A program made the translations under genes and the position numbers. Shown one piece after another: positions 15,497 through 22,500 of a stretch of DNA of 35,533 nucleotides. Every line of letters starts with the position of its first letter. Within the stretch, counting starts at the first letter, position 1. This DNA comes from DAOUEG01 sp964595455 (GTDB lineage: Bacteria; Chloroflexota; Dehalococcoidia; Dehalococcoidales; RBG-16-60-22): NCBI GenBank assembly GCA_964595455.1, contig CAZQQL010000020.1:1-35533 (forward strand), in the 5' to 3' direction. The notes below the pieces were generated by a model. The model saw only the letters and a program-made list of their open reading frames with translations, did not search any database and had not been told where the DNA came from.

Positions 15497-16459
15497 ATGA
15501 AAATACTGCCCAAACTGTTGATCCTGCTGCTGATCGTCACCGTCGTGCCCCTGGGTATCCTGGGGGTCCTGGCCGTACAGGACGCCAAATCGCTCAGCCT
15601 GAGTGTGGCGGCGGATGCCGAAGACATGGGCGGGGCCGCCATCGAAGACAGCACGGCCGCCCTCAACGCCCTCGGCGAGACCATCATCAAGCAGAAGGCG
15701 ATCGATGTCGCCAAGCAAATGGAGATCTACATCAAGGCCCACCCGGACATGACCATCCCGGACCTCCAGGCGGATGAAGTGTTCTTCGCCATCGCCACCC
15801 AGCAGGTCGGCGAGACCGGTTATACGACCGCCTGGGATTCGGCGACGTCCATCGACCGGTTCCACTACAGCGACCATATCATGAACCTCGACCTGCATGT
15901 CCTGGCGGAGAAGACGCCCACGTTCTGGGCGCTCATCGGCGGGAGCGAGGGAGGCAAGACCGTCTGGGGTTACTACGATTTTGCTGAAGCCGACGGGAGC
16001 ATCCGCCAGAAGTACATGTACATCCTGCCGGTGGACGCCGTGACCGCGGACGGCATCAGGCTGAACGTCGCCGCTACGACGTACATCGACGAGTTCAACG
16101 CCCCGGCCGCGCAGACGCAGGCCAAGATCGACAGCACCGTCGACGATACCCTGTCGAGGATCTCGGCTTCCACGGAAGGCCTCGGCACCCAGAACACGAT
16201 ACTCTGGATGACCATCACCGTCATCATCGTCGTGGCCGTTATCGGCTACCTGTTCGCCAGCAGCATCACCCGGCCGCTGACGAAGCTTACCGCCGTAGCG
16301 CGCAAGCTCTCCGCCGGGGACCCGAACATCGACATACCTGACATAAAAACAAAAGACGAGATCAGGGACCTCAGCGACAGCCTGCAGTCGGCGGTGGCCG
16401 CCGTGCAGGTGCTGATCGATGAAGCCAAAGACAAATCCGGCGAAGGCGAGGTGAAATAG
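15497..16459 (+). CDS. Cache-HAMP sensor-like membrane protein without output domain
   Basis: The 320-residue protein has an N-terminal membrane segment (about 5-27), an extracytoplasmic region of about 200 residues with a Cache-like segment (ETGYTTAWDSAT, FWALIGGSEGGKTVWGYYDFAE, KYMYILPVD), a second membrane segment (about 235-255) and a HAMP domain (SSITRPLTKLTAVARKLSAGD, then KDEIRDLSDSLQSAV). It then ends with a short charged tail. Methyl-accepting proteins, histidine kinases and cyclases with this front end carry an output domain; none is present. The stop lies immediately before the ATG of a small gene. It may sense a small ligand and act on a partner in trans, which is inference. Confidence 0.8.
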   Translation: MKILPKLLILLLIVTVVPLGILGVLAVQDAKSLSLSVAADAEDMGGAAIEDSTAALNALGETIIKQKAIDVAKQMEIYIKAHPDMTIPDLQADEVFFAIATQQVGETGYTTAWDSATSIDRFHYSDHIMNLDLHVLAEKTPTFWALIGGSEGGKTVWGYYDFAEADGSIRQKYMYILPVDAVTADGIRLNVAATTYIDEFNAPAAQTQAKIDSTVDDTLSRISASTEGLGTQNTILWMTITVIIVVAVIGYLFASSITRPLTKLTAVARKLSAGDPNIDIPDIKTKDEIRDLSDSLQSAVAAVQVLIDEAKDKSGEGEVK

Positions 16460-16460
16460 C

Positions 16461-16628
16461 ATGGGAGCGGTACTGTTAACCTACTATGATAAAGCCAAGG
16501 CGAAAGCGGGCATTGCCGGGCTGGTCAAGCTGGCCATGCTGACCAAGATGTCCCGGGAGAACGCCAAGGACGCCACGGACAGCAAGGAAAACATCAGCGT
16601 ATTCGATGCCGCCATAGCCCAGGTATAA
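16461..16628 (+). CDS. Small helical protein coupled to the Cache-HAMP gene
   Basis: An ATG two bases after the sensor-like gene's stop opens a 55-residue frame, with GAGGTG 10 nt upstream. The product is almost entirely helical: YYDKAKAKAGIAGLVKLAML, then TKMSRENAKDATDSKENISVF-type charged sequence. The tight spacing and a terminator 30 bp later point to one transcript. It could be a cytosolic partner of the HAMP domain. I recall similar short proteins with a D-S-x-E-N-I motif but cannot name a family. Confidence 0.6.
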   Translation: MGAVLLTYYDKAKAKAGIAGLVKLAMLTKMSRENAKDATDSKENISVFDAAIAQV

Positions 16629-16657
16629 ACCGGACAGGCTGGTTCAGGTTCTCTTCC

Positions 16658-16690
16658 GTACCCCTCCTCACCAAGGAGGGGTACCTTTTT
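16658..16690 (+). terminator. Intrinsic terminator
   Basis: GTACCCCTCCT (16658-16668) and AGGAGGGGTAC (16674-16684) form a perfect 11-bp stem around CACCA, followed by CTTTTT. Confidence 0.85.
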
Positions 16691-16766
16691 GTCGGCGTTG
16701 GCCGGAGTGTGCACTCGGCCCTGCGGGTTATTGGTAGTATGCACGGTCTTTCAGCACCAATTCCGC

Positions 16767-16796
16767 CGTCATCCCGACGCAGGTCGGGATCCATCT
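16767..16796 (+). repeat. REP-like palindromic repeat, copy 1 of an inverted pair
   Basis: ATCCCGAC-GCAG-GTCGGGAT (16771-16790) within the GTCATCCCG...GGGATCCATC frame of the repeat family. The interval to the next copy holds a G-rich stretch (about 16850-16890) but no gene. Confidence 0.7.
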
Positions 16797-16928
16797 CAGC
16801 CGGCGGTGATACTAAGAATCAGGCGTAAATTTAAGGGTCAGCACGCTGGGTCGTCCCCATTTCGAAAGGGGGAGCCGAGGGGGTTTTGTACTCCAACTTG
16901 GAAAGCCCGGCTTGTGCAGCCCTCAAAG

Positions 16929-16956
16929 ATGGATCCCGGATCAAGTCCGGGATGAC
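16929..16956 (-). repeat. REP-like palindromic repeat, copy 2 in opposite orientation
   Basis: ATCCCGGA-TCAAG-TCCGGGAT (16933-16953), flanked by GATGG and GACAT, is the reverse-oriented relative of the copy at 16767. The two copies face each other across about 130 bp, like a small non-autonomous element or a BIME. Beyond it, 16957-17052 contains no gene. Confidence 0.7.
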
Positions 16957-17052
16957 ATAAGGGGATGTGGCTAAAAGGCTGGCCAAGGAAATTTGGTCAC
17001 TAGGGTGAACTGGATGGTATCTTTAGTACCAAAATATCAGTTGTCTCTTTTG

Positions 17053-17979
17053 CTATTTCGGCTGCTTTATTTTTGTTTCACTCGTGACAAAGCATTTAGA
17101 CAAATTTACTAAATCGCGATTCTTGGTTTCAAGATTCTTTCGTAACTCTATTATATTGGCTAACATCAAACTGGATTCAACTTTTTCATTATTGATGATT
17201 TGTCTTAAGTCATATCCTAGTAGCCTATCATTCGCGGATAATTCGTCAAACTTGTTAGGTAAATCACTAATAGCAGTTTCCCAAATAAGCAAATTTGTAT
17301 TCATTATTTGTCTTAATTTTGTATGAATTTGACCAAGACTTTCTATATATTCCCGTGTGAGTGGCCGGATATCGGCCTGTTTACCACTTTTTCTTAGTTC
17401 ATCCTTTATCGATTTTTTGATTTTTTTATCCTCATCGAGATATTTTAAAGTGATAAACGGAATGACAGAAAATAAAATTTTTTCTTCTTCTGCCTTATTA
17501 ATTCGCCTAAAATCATAATGAACATCATGAACTGGCCAACCACGATGTTGTACAAAGTTTCTTATAGAATCAATGATACGGTAACTAGGGATTGTGTTGT
17601 ATTGCTCTTCAATGGTTTTATTGAAAGTTGCTAATTCAATAGATTCGGCTCCAAATAACGTTGAAAGATGATGCCTAGACTGATCTATATAAGATCTTGA
17701 AGTAGTCAATAAGTGCATAATAGTGCGATTAAAAAGCCTTCTATCAGTACTAGCTGTAAAATAGTCGAGTGTAAAACGTACAATATTCTTGAATGAAGAT
17801 TTTAGTATCGTGGTCTCGAATTCTAGATAGTCATCCACTAAAAGATCGAATGATTCTTCGATTTGTAGGGTAACAAGTAGACCATTTCTTGCAGCAAGTA
17901 AGTTTTCATATTCCGACTTCGTTAGGTCAACTATATCATATCTTCCCAATATTCTTCTTACAAGTAAATATTCACTCAT
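17053..17979 (-). CDS. Orphan protein with a HEPN-like RNxxxH motif, AT-rich gene
   Basis: The 308-residue product is helical and charged and has no membrane segments. SIRNFVQHRGWPVHD places Arg140-Asn141 and His145 in the R-x4-H spacing of HEPN ribonuclease domains, with Asn after Arg as is common in that superfamily. The gene is markedly richer in A and T than its neighbours, with many AAT, TTA and ATA codons, which suggests horizontal transfer. It is a lone gene between palindromic repeats and the mutS leader. HEPN proteins often act in toxin-antitoxin or abortive-infection systems, but only the short motif supports this. No antitoxin-like gene (for example MNT) is adjacent. Confidence 0.6.
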   Translation of the reverse strand: MSEYLLVRRILGRYDIVDLTKSEYENLLAARNGLLVTLQIEESFDLLVDDYLEFETTILKSSFKNIVRFTLDYFTASTDRRLFNRTIMHLLTTSRSYIDQSRHHLSTLFGAESIELATFNKTIEEQYNTIPSYRIIDSIRNFVQHRGWPVHDVHYDFRRINKAEEEKILFSVIPFITLKYLDEDKKIKKSIKDELRKSGKQADIRPLTREYIESLGQIHTKLRQIMNTNLLIWETAISDLPNKFDELSANDRLLGYDLRQIINNEKVESSLMLANIIELRKNLETKNRDLVNLSKCFVTSETKIKQPK

Positions 17980-18056
17980 AAAAGTAAGTGTAGCTTATTA
18001 TTAACATCTAGTAAACAATATTGTTAGTCTTTCATTAAGAACGACATCCCCCCTCT

Positions 18057-18085
18057 TTAACTACATAGAACACGTGTGCTATAAT
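18057..18085 (+). promoter_or_regulatory. Promoter upstream of mutS with an overlapping palindrome
   Basis: TTAACT (18057-18062) and TATAAT (18080-18085) are 17 nt apart. Between them, TAG-A-ACACGTGT-G-CTA (18066-18081) is an interrupted 16-bp palindrome that contains GAACACGTGTGC, one base off the GAAC-N4-GTTC box of Gram-positive LexA. An SOS link is speculative. The nearest ATG (18094) is at about the start of the transcript. Confidence 0.5.
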
Positions 18086-18093
18086 AAAGAGCC

Positions 18094-18417
18094 ATGTTCA
18101 ATATAACTTACCAGACCAGCAAGATGTTCCCGCTTTCCCAATATATCCCTGCTCCCTGCCTCGGCCTCCCAAACGAACCGAGCCTGAAACACAATTCTAA
18201 GCTCCGGAACGATTCGTGCCTGTTACCGCAAGTTACCCTCCCAATCGAATCGAGCCTGAGAACCCCCCTTTCGTTTCGTCCCACGCGAGACGAATCGTGC
18301 CTGAAAGCCCTTTTTCTCTCAAAACTTCAGGCTCAGAAATCGGAGATAATTTCAAAACCCGTTTTACAAATCGAATCGCTCTTCCCCTTTTACCACGGTT
18401 TCGGTTAAAATAGGCCT
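18094..18417 (+). other. mutS leader with degenerate repeats
   Basis: Between the promoter and mutS lies a 324-nt stretch with four copies of a CGAAtCGwGCCTG-type motif at about 18174, 18210, 18246 and 18291, plus a partial copy near 18371. The first three are exactly 36 nt apart, the next 45. A 104-codon frame runs from 18094 to 18408 and would be leaderless. Its Ser/Pro/Leu-rich sequence simply mirrors the repeats (NEPSL, NDSCL, IESSL, DESCL), so I do not call it a gene. Confidence 0.45.
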
Positions 18418-20994
18418 ATGTCAGAAGGCGCTACGCCCATCCGCCGCCAGTACCTCCGCATCAAGCAGCAGTACCCCAACGCCATCGTCCTCTTCCGCCT
18501 GGGGGACTTCTACGAGACGTTCGATGAGGACGCCCGCATCACCTCCCGGGAACTGGAGATCGTCCTGACCGCCCGGGAGATGGGCAAGGGCAACAAGGTG
18601 CCGCTGGCCGGCATCCCGTACCACGCCCTGGACGGCTACTTGGCCAGGCTCATTAACAAGGGCTACAAGGTAGCCATCTGCGAGCAGAAACCCGGTGACG
18701 CCAAAGGCATGATGGAGCGTGAAGTGGTGCGGCTGGTCACGCCGGGCACCGTCGTCGAGCCGGGACTGCTCAACAGCAAGGCCAACAACTACCTCGTCGC
18801 CATCGTTCCCGCCGACGGGGAAGTCGGTCTCGCCTACGTGGACATCACCACCAGCGAGTTCCGCTGCGCCCAGATGCCGTTCGCCCGCGCCGTGACCGAA
18901 CTGGAGCGCCTCGCCCCGCCGGAGGTCATCGCCGCTGAGGACGCGGACATCGACGAGCTCAACCTGAACACCAATGTCACCCGCGTGGATACGTTCCGCT
19001 TCCAGGAGGAGGCAGCGCGACGATGTTTGCTGGAGCATTTCGGCACGGCCTCGCTGGAAGGCTACGGCTGCGACCGCCTCCCGCTGGCCGTCCGGGCCGC
19101 CGGGGCGGTCATCCACTACATCGGGGAAACCCAGAAGAGCGTCCTCGGGCAGTTGAACCGGCTTGCTACCTATGCGGCTTCGGACTTCATGGCGCTGGAT
19201 ACCCAGACCCAGCGCAACCTGGAACTGTTCCAGGGCTCCCGCTCCGGCACGGTGGAAGGCTCGCTCCTTTCCGTCCTCGACCTGACAAAGACCCCGATGG
19301 GCGGGCGTAAGCTGCGGGCCTGGCTCGGGCAGCCGCTCATGGATGTGGACGCCCTGAACCGGCGACTGGACGCCGTGGACTGGTTCGTGACCAACGCCCT
19401 GGCGCGGAACCAGGTTGTTATCTTATTAAGCAGGGTGGCGGACATCGAACGTCTCATCAACCGCATCCGGAGTGAGATCGCCATCCCACGTGAGGTCGTA
19501 ACGCTGCGTAAGAGCCTGGAAGCGGTGCCGGAACTCCGCCAGGTCATCGAGAACGCCGGTCTGACCGACGCAGTGCGAACCATTACAGATGGACTCAAGC
19601 CGTGCGGGGACATCGTCGCGCTCATCGCCGAAGCGCTCGTCGACGAGCCTTCCACGTCGCTGGGCGAAGGCGGCGCCATACGGCCCGGCTTCAACGAAGA
19701 ACTCGACGGCCTGCGCCTGGCCGCGACGAACGCCCGGAAATACCTCGCCAACCTGGAGAAGACCGAGCGGGAGCGCACCGGCATCAAGAACCTCAAGATA
19801 GGTTTCAACAACGTCTTCGGTTACTACATCGAGGTCTCCAACTCCAACGTCGGGCAGGTCCCGGAGCACTATATCCGCAAGCAGACGCTCGTCAACGGGG
19901 AGCGGTTCTTCACGCCGGAACTCAAGGAGTACGAATCGCTCATCCTCAACGCCCGCGACCGCATGGCGGAGATGGAAACGGACCTCTTCCGGCGGGTCTG
20001 CCGTCAGGTGGCGGCGGACAGCGAGAAGGTGCTGGCGCTCGGCGGGGCGCTGGCGGAACTGGACGTCTACGCGGCGCTGGCGGAAGCGGCGGTCAAGCGG
20101 CATTACGTACGGCCGCAGCTCGATGACGGGGCGGCCATCGACATCAGGCAGGGACGCCATCCCGTGGTGGAGCAGAACATCGAGAGCGGGGCCTTCGTCC
20201 CCAACGACCTCCTTCTCAGCACGGACGACGCCCAGGTCATCATCCTCACCGGCCCGAACATGTCCGGCAAGAGCACGTACCTGCGGCAGGCGGCGCTCAT
20301 CGTCCTGATGGCGCACATCGGGAGCTGGGTACCGGCGGACAGCGCGCGGATCGGCATCGTCGACCGCATCTTCACCCGCATCGGCGCTAGGGACGACCTC
20401 TCCGCCGGGCAGAGCACGTTCATGGTGGAGATGGTGGAGACGGCCAATATTTTGAACAACGCCACGCCGCGCTCGCTGCTCATCCTCGACGAGATAGGCC
20501 GCGGCACCAGCACCTATGACGGCCTGTCCATTGCGCGGGCGGTGGTAGAATTCATCCACAACGAGAAGTCGCTCGGGGCGCGCACCATCTTCGCCACGCA
20601 CTACCACGAGATGACGGCGCTGGCCGGGTACCTGCCCGGGGTGCGGAATTTCAACGTCTCGGTCATGGAAGAAGGCGGCTCGGTGGTGTTCCTGCACAGG
20701 ATCGTCCCCGGTGGTGTCGACCGCAGCTACGGCATACACGTGGCGCAGCTTGCCGGGCTGCCGAGGTCCGTGCTGCACCGGGCCACGGAGATTTTACAGG
20801 ACCTGGAGCGGGACGGACGGAAGCCGGACCGCACCCCGAAGGTCAGGGAAGCCGGCAGGCAGATGAGCTTTTTCGGGAACGGGTCCGCGGTGGAGAAGGA
20901 ATTGAAGGAACTCGATATCAACGCCATGACGCCGCTGGAGGCGCTGAACCGGCTGTACGAACTGAAGAAGAAGGCGGACACCATCGAACGATGA
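18418..20994 (+). CDS. mutS: DNA mismatch repair protein MutS
   Basis: MutS recognises mismatches and starts repair with MutL. The 858-residue protein has the N-terminal mismatch-binding domain with LFRLGDFYETFDEDA (the F-x-E motif), the connector and lever domains, and a C-terminal ABC-type ATPase with Walker A GPNMSGKST (612-620), ARDDLSAGQSTFMVEM (signature region), LLILDEIGRGTSTYDG (Walker B) and ATHYHEM. The C-terminal tail (LEALNRLYELKK) matches the family's dimerisation helix. The upstream Shine-Dalgarno is weak. Its stop overlaps the next gene by 4 nt. No mutL lies in the window. Confidence 0.97.
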   Translation: MSEGATPIRRQYLRIKQQYPNAIVLFRLGDFYETFDEDARITSRELEIVLTAREMGKGNKVPLAGIPYHALDGYLARLINKGYKVAICEQKPGDAKGMMEREVVRLVTPGTVVEPGLLNSKANNYLVAIVPADGEVGLAYVDITTSEFRCAQMPFARAVTELERLAPPEVIAAEDADIDELNLNTNVTRVDTFRFQEEAARRCLLEHFGTASLEGYGCDRLPLAVRAAGAVIHYIGETQKSVLGQLNRLATYAASDFMALDTQTQRNLELFQGSRSGTVEGSLLSVLDLTKTPMGGRKLRAWLGQPLMDVDALNRRLDAVDWFVTNALARNQVVILLSRVADIERLINRIRSEIAIPREVVTLRKSLEAVPELRQVIENAGLTDAVRTITDGLKPCGDIVALIAEALVDEPSTSLGEGGAIRPGFNEELDGLRLAATNARKYLANLEKTERERTGIKNLKIGFNNVFGYYIEVSNSNVGQVPEHYIRKQTLVNGERFFTPELKEYESLILNARDRMAEMETDLFRRVCRQVAADSEKVLALGGALAELDVYAALAEAAVKRHYVRPQLDDGAAIDIRQGRHPVVEQNIESGAFVPNDLLLSTDDAQVIILTGPNMSGKSTYLRQAALIVLMAHIGSWVPADSARIGIVDRIFTRIGARDDLSAGQSTFMVEMVETANILNNATPRSLLILDEIGRGTSTYDGLSIARAVVEFIHNEKSLGARTIFATHYHEMTALAGYLPGVRNFNVSVMEEGGSVVFLHRIVPGGVDRSYGIHVAQLAGLPRSVLHRATEILQDLERDGRKPDRTPKVREAGRQMSFFGNGSAVEKELKELDINAMTPLEALNRLYELKKKADTIER

Positions 20995-21500
20995 TATCAC
21001 CTCCAAAAACTCCAACGACGAACGATGCCGGCCCCATAGTGGTCAAACGGCAACTGACCCGGCAGCAGTATTTCCGGTTTCTCGTCTCCTACAGTTACAG
21101 CAAATGGTACGTCCTGACCGCGATTTTCCTGGCCGCGACCTATGCTGTCTATGCCGCCAGCACCGGGAACAATATACTGCCCTGGGCGGTCCTTGTTTTC
21201 CTGTTCCTGCTTTTCTACTCGCCGTTCTATGCCTTGTTTACGGTGAGGAACAAGAAGAACCGCAAAATCTTCCTTCCGATCACCTATTCGTTCGACAATG
21301 AGGGTGTTACTGCCGAGATGCCCCTGGGGAAAGAGAGCGTGAAATGGGGGTTGTTCAGGGACTGGAAGAAGATCGGGGGGTGCTACGCGCTGATAATATC
21401 CGCCAACTCCCTGGTCGCTATTCCGGAAGTCGATATCCCGATTCGGGACAGAGAACGATTTGATGCGCTCCTGCGGCAGAAGATAAGGGAGCATTCCTAA
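20991..21500 (+). CDS. YcxB-like membrane protein
   Basis: The 169-residue protein has a cytosolic N-terminus with KRQLTRQQYFRF, two adjacent membrane segments (about 43-57 and 63-82), and a C-terminal strand-rich region with ITYSFDNEGVTAEM, SVKWGLFRDWKKIG, and a final IPIRDRERFDALLRQKI helix. This is the YcxB-like C-terminal domain layout; the family's function is unknown. Its ATG overlaps the mutS stop by 4 nt, indicating translational coupling with mutS. Confidence 0.78.
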   Translation: MISPPKTPTTNDAGPIVVKRQLTRQQYFRFLVSYSYSKWYVLTAIFLAATYAVYAASTGNNILPWAVLVFLFLLFYSPFYALFTVRNKKNRKIFLPITYSFDNEGVTAEMPLGKESVKWGLFRDWKKIGGCYALIISANSLVAIPEVDIPIRDRERFDALLRQKIREHS

Positions 21501-21644
21501 CGGTCGGATCGCAGGCTGGTGAGGCCTTCTTGATTTCCTCCTACAAAAGACAGTCGATAGTTAAGGACTAGCCGAAGTTCCCGGCAAAGCTTGATGGAGT
21601 GCCCCCCATTCGTAAAGAGGGAACAAGTGAGATTTATTCAGGTA

Positions 21645-21752
21645 CGCCCCCTCACCTTAATCCTCTCCCGCGAGGGGAGAGGAAACCAGGAAGGGAACTA
21701 TAGCGGGAGATTTGGAGTAAAGCAGGGCATACGCCTCCTTTGTAAGGAGGCG
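21645..21752 (+). repeat. Two palindromic elements before the flavodoxin gene
   Basis: CCTCTCCC-GCGA-GGGGAGAGG (21662-21682), preceded by CGCCCCCTCACCTTAAT, belongs to a repeat family common in GC-rich bacterial genomes. CGCCTCCTT-TGT-AAGGAGGCG (21732-21752) is a perfect 9-bp hairpin; its right arm holds AAGGAGG, 42 bp before the flavodoxin start. Confidence 0.6.
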
Positions 21753-21793
21753 GGACATACCATAAAGAGGTGTCGCCAAGGAGGAAAGGGAAC

Positions 21794-22303
21794 ATGGCTG
21801 ATAAAGTACTGGTTGCCTACTCTTCCAAGCACGGTTCCACAGCGGAGATAGCCGAGAAGATCGGGAACGTCCTGAAAGAAGCCGGTCTGGAGGCGGATGT
21901 CAAAGACGTCAAGCAGGCCGGGGACCCGTCCGGGTACAGGGCCGTTGTCCTGGGGAGCGCCGCCTACGTAGGCCAGTGGCGGGGCGATGCCGTCAAGTAC
22001 CTCAAGAAGTATTCTTCCGGGCTCTCCGGTATGCCGGTGTGGCTGTTCATGAGCGGCCCGACAGGTAAAGGCGACCCCAGGGAACTGCTCAAAGGCGTGC
22101 TCTATCCGCCGGGCATGCAGCCCGTCATCGATGCCGTCAAGCCCAGGGAAGTGATCGCCTTCCACGGGGATTCGTCTGCGGAGCGCTTCGGCGGCTGGGA
22201 AAAGTGGATACTGAAACGGGTGGGGTCGGACGCCGCGGACTTCCGCGACTGGGACATGATAACGGCATGGGCGCGGAAGATCGCCGGTGAACTGAAGGGC
22301 TAA
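21794..22303 (+). CDS. Flavodoxin domain protein
   Basis: The 169-residue protein starts with VLVAYSSKHGSTAEIAEKIG, the FMN phosphate-binding loop of flavodoxin-fold proteins. GSAAYVGQWRGDAVKYLKK and the VWLFMSGPTGKGD segment follow the HemG-like or menaquinone-dependent protoporphyrinogen-oxidase-type flavodoxin pattern. It probably carries electrons through FMN; the partner is unknown. The start at 21794 has GGAGGAAAGGG upstream and fits the fold; an in-frame start at 21770 would lie before the Shine-Dalgarno. It precedes the UGSC gene by 197 bp. Confidence 0.85.
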   Translation: MADKVLVAYSSKHGSTAEIAEKIGNVLKEAGLEADVKDVKQAGDPSGYRAVVLGSAAYVGQWRGDAVKYLKKYSSGLSGMPVWLFMSGPTGKGDPRELLKGVLYPPGMQPVIDAVKPREVIAFHGDSSAERFGGWEKWILKRVGSDAADFRDWDMITAWARKIAGELKG

Positions 22304-22330
22304 AAATCGTATCCCTGGAACAATCATCGG

Positions 22331-22364
22331 GATTGCCACGGGGTCTGAAGACCCCTCGTAATGA
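22331..22364 (+). repeat. Palindromic intergenic repeat
   Basis: GATTGCCACGGGGTCTGAAG followed by ACCCCTCGTAATGAC contains GGGGTCT-GA-AGACCCC. It matches the ATTGCCACGG...CTCGCAATGAC repeat type dispersed in many anaerobe genomes. Confidence 0.55.
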
Positions 22365-22406
22365 CTGCTTATTTTTTGTACGAAGAAATAACAGCTTCGT
22401 TTCGGT

Positions 22407-22436
22407 TTGAAATATCATAGACGATACGTCTACAAT
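22407..22436 (+). promoter_or_regulatory. Promoter of the UGSC gene with palindrome over the -10 box
   Basis: TTGAAA (22407-22412) and TACAAT (22431-22436) are 18 nt apart. TAGACG-ATA-CGTCTA (22418-22432) is a perfect palindrome ending inside the -10 box, so it is a candidate repressor site. Confidence 0.55.
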
Positions 22437-22500
22437 ATCTGTGTCGTTCATTACCCGGGAAGCTCTTTCCGGGTCTCCCGATTTCTCATGGAGGCTAAAA

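Noticed and set aside
15362..16462. 366-codon minus-strand frame opposite the Cache-HAMP gene
   Set aside because: The sense strand has clear membrane, Cache and HAMP features, while this product is low-complexity Gly, Asp and Arg sequence.
16689..16955. 88-codon frame across the inverted REP pair
   Set aside because: It is formed by repeat sequence, lacks a Shine-Dalgarno and has no family-like features.
18174..18380. CRISPR array in the mutS leader
   Set aside because: The repeats are short, degenerate and only partly regular (36, 36, 45 and about 80 nt), with no proper spacers and no cas genes in the window.
19426..20778. 450-codon minus-strand frame opposite mutS
   Set aside because: It is an antisense shadow of a highly conserved MutS region; the protein is rich in Arg, Asp and His without any fold pattern.
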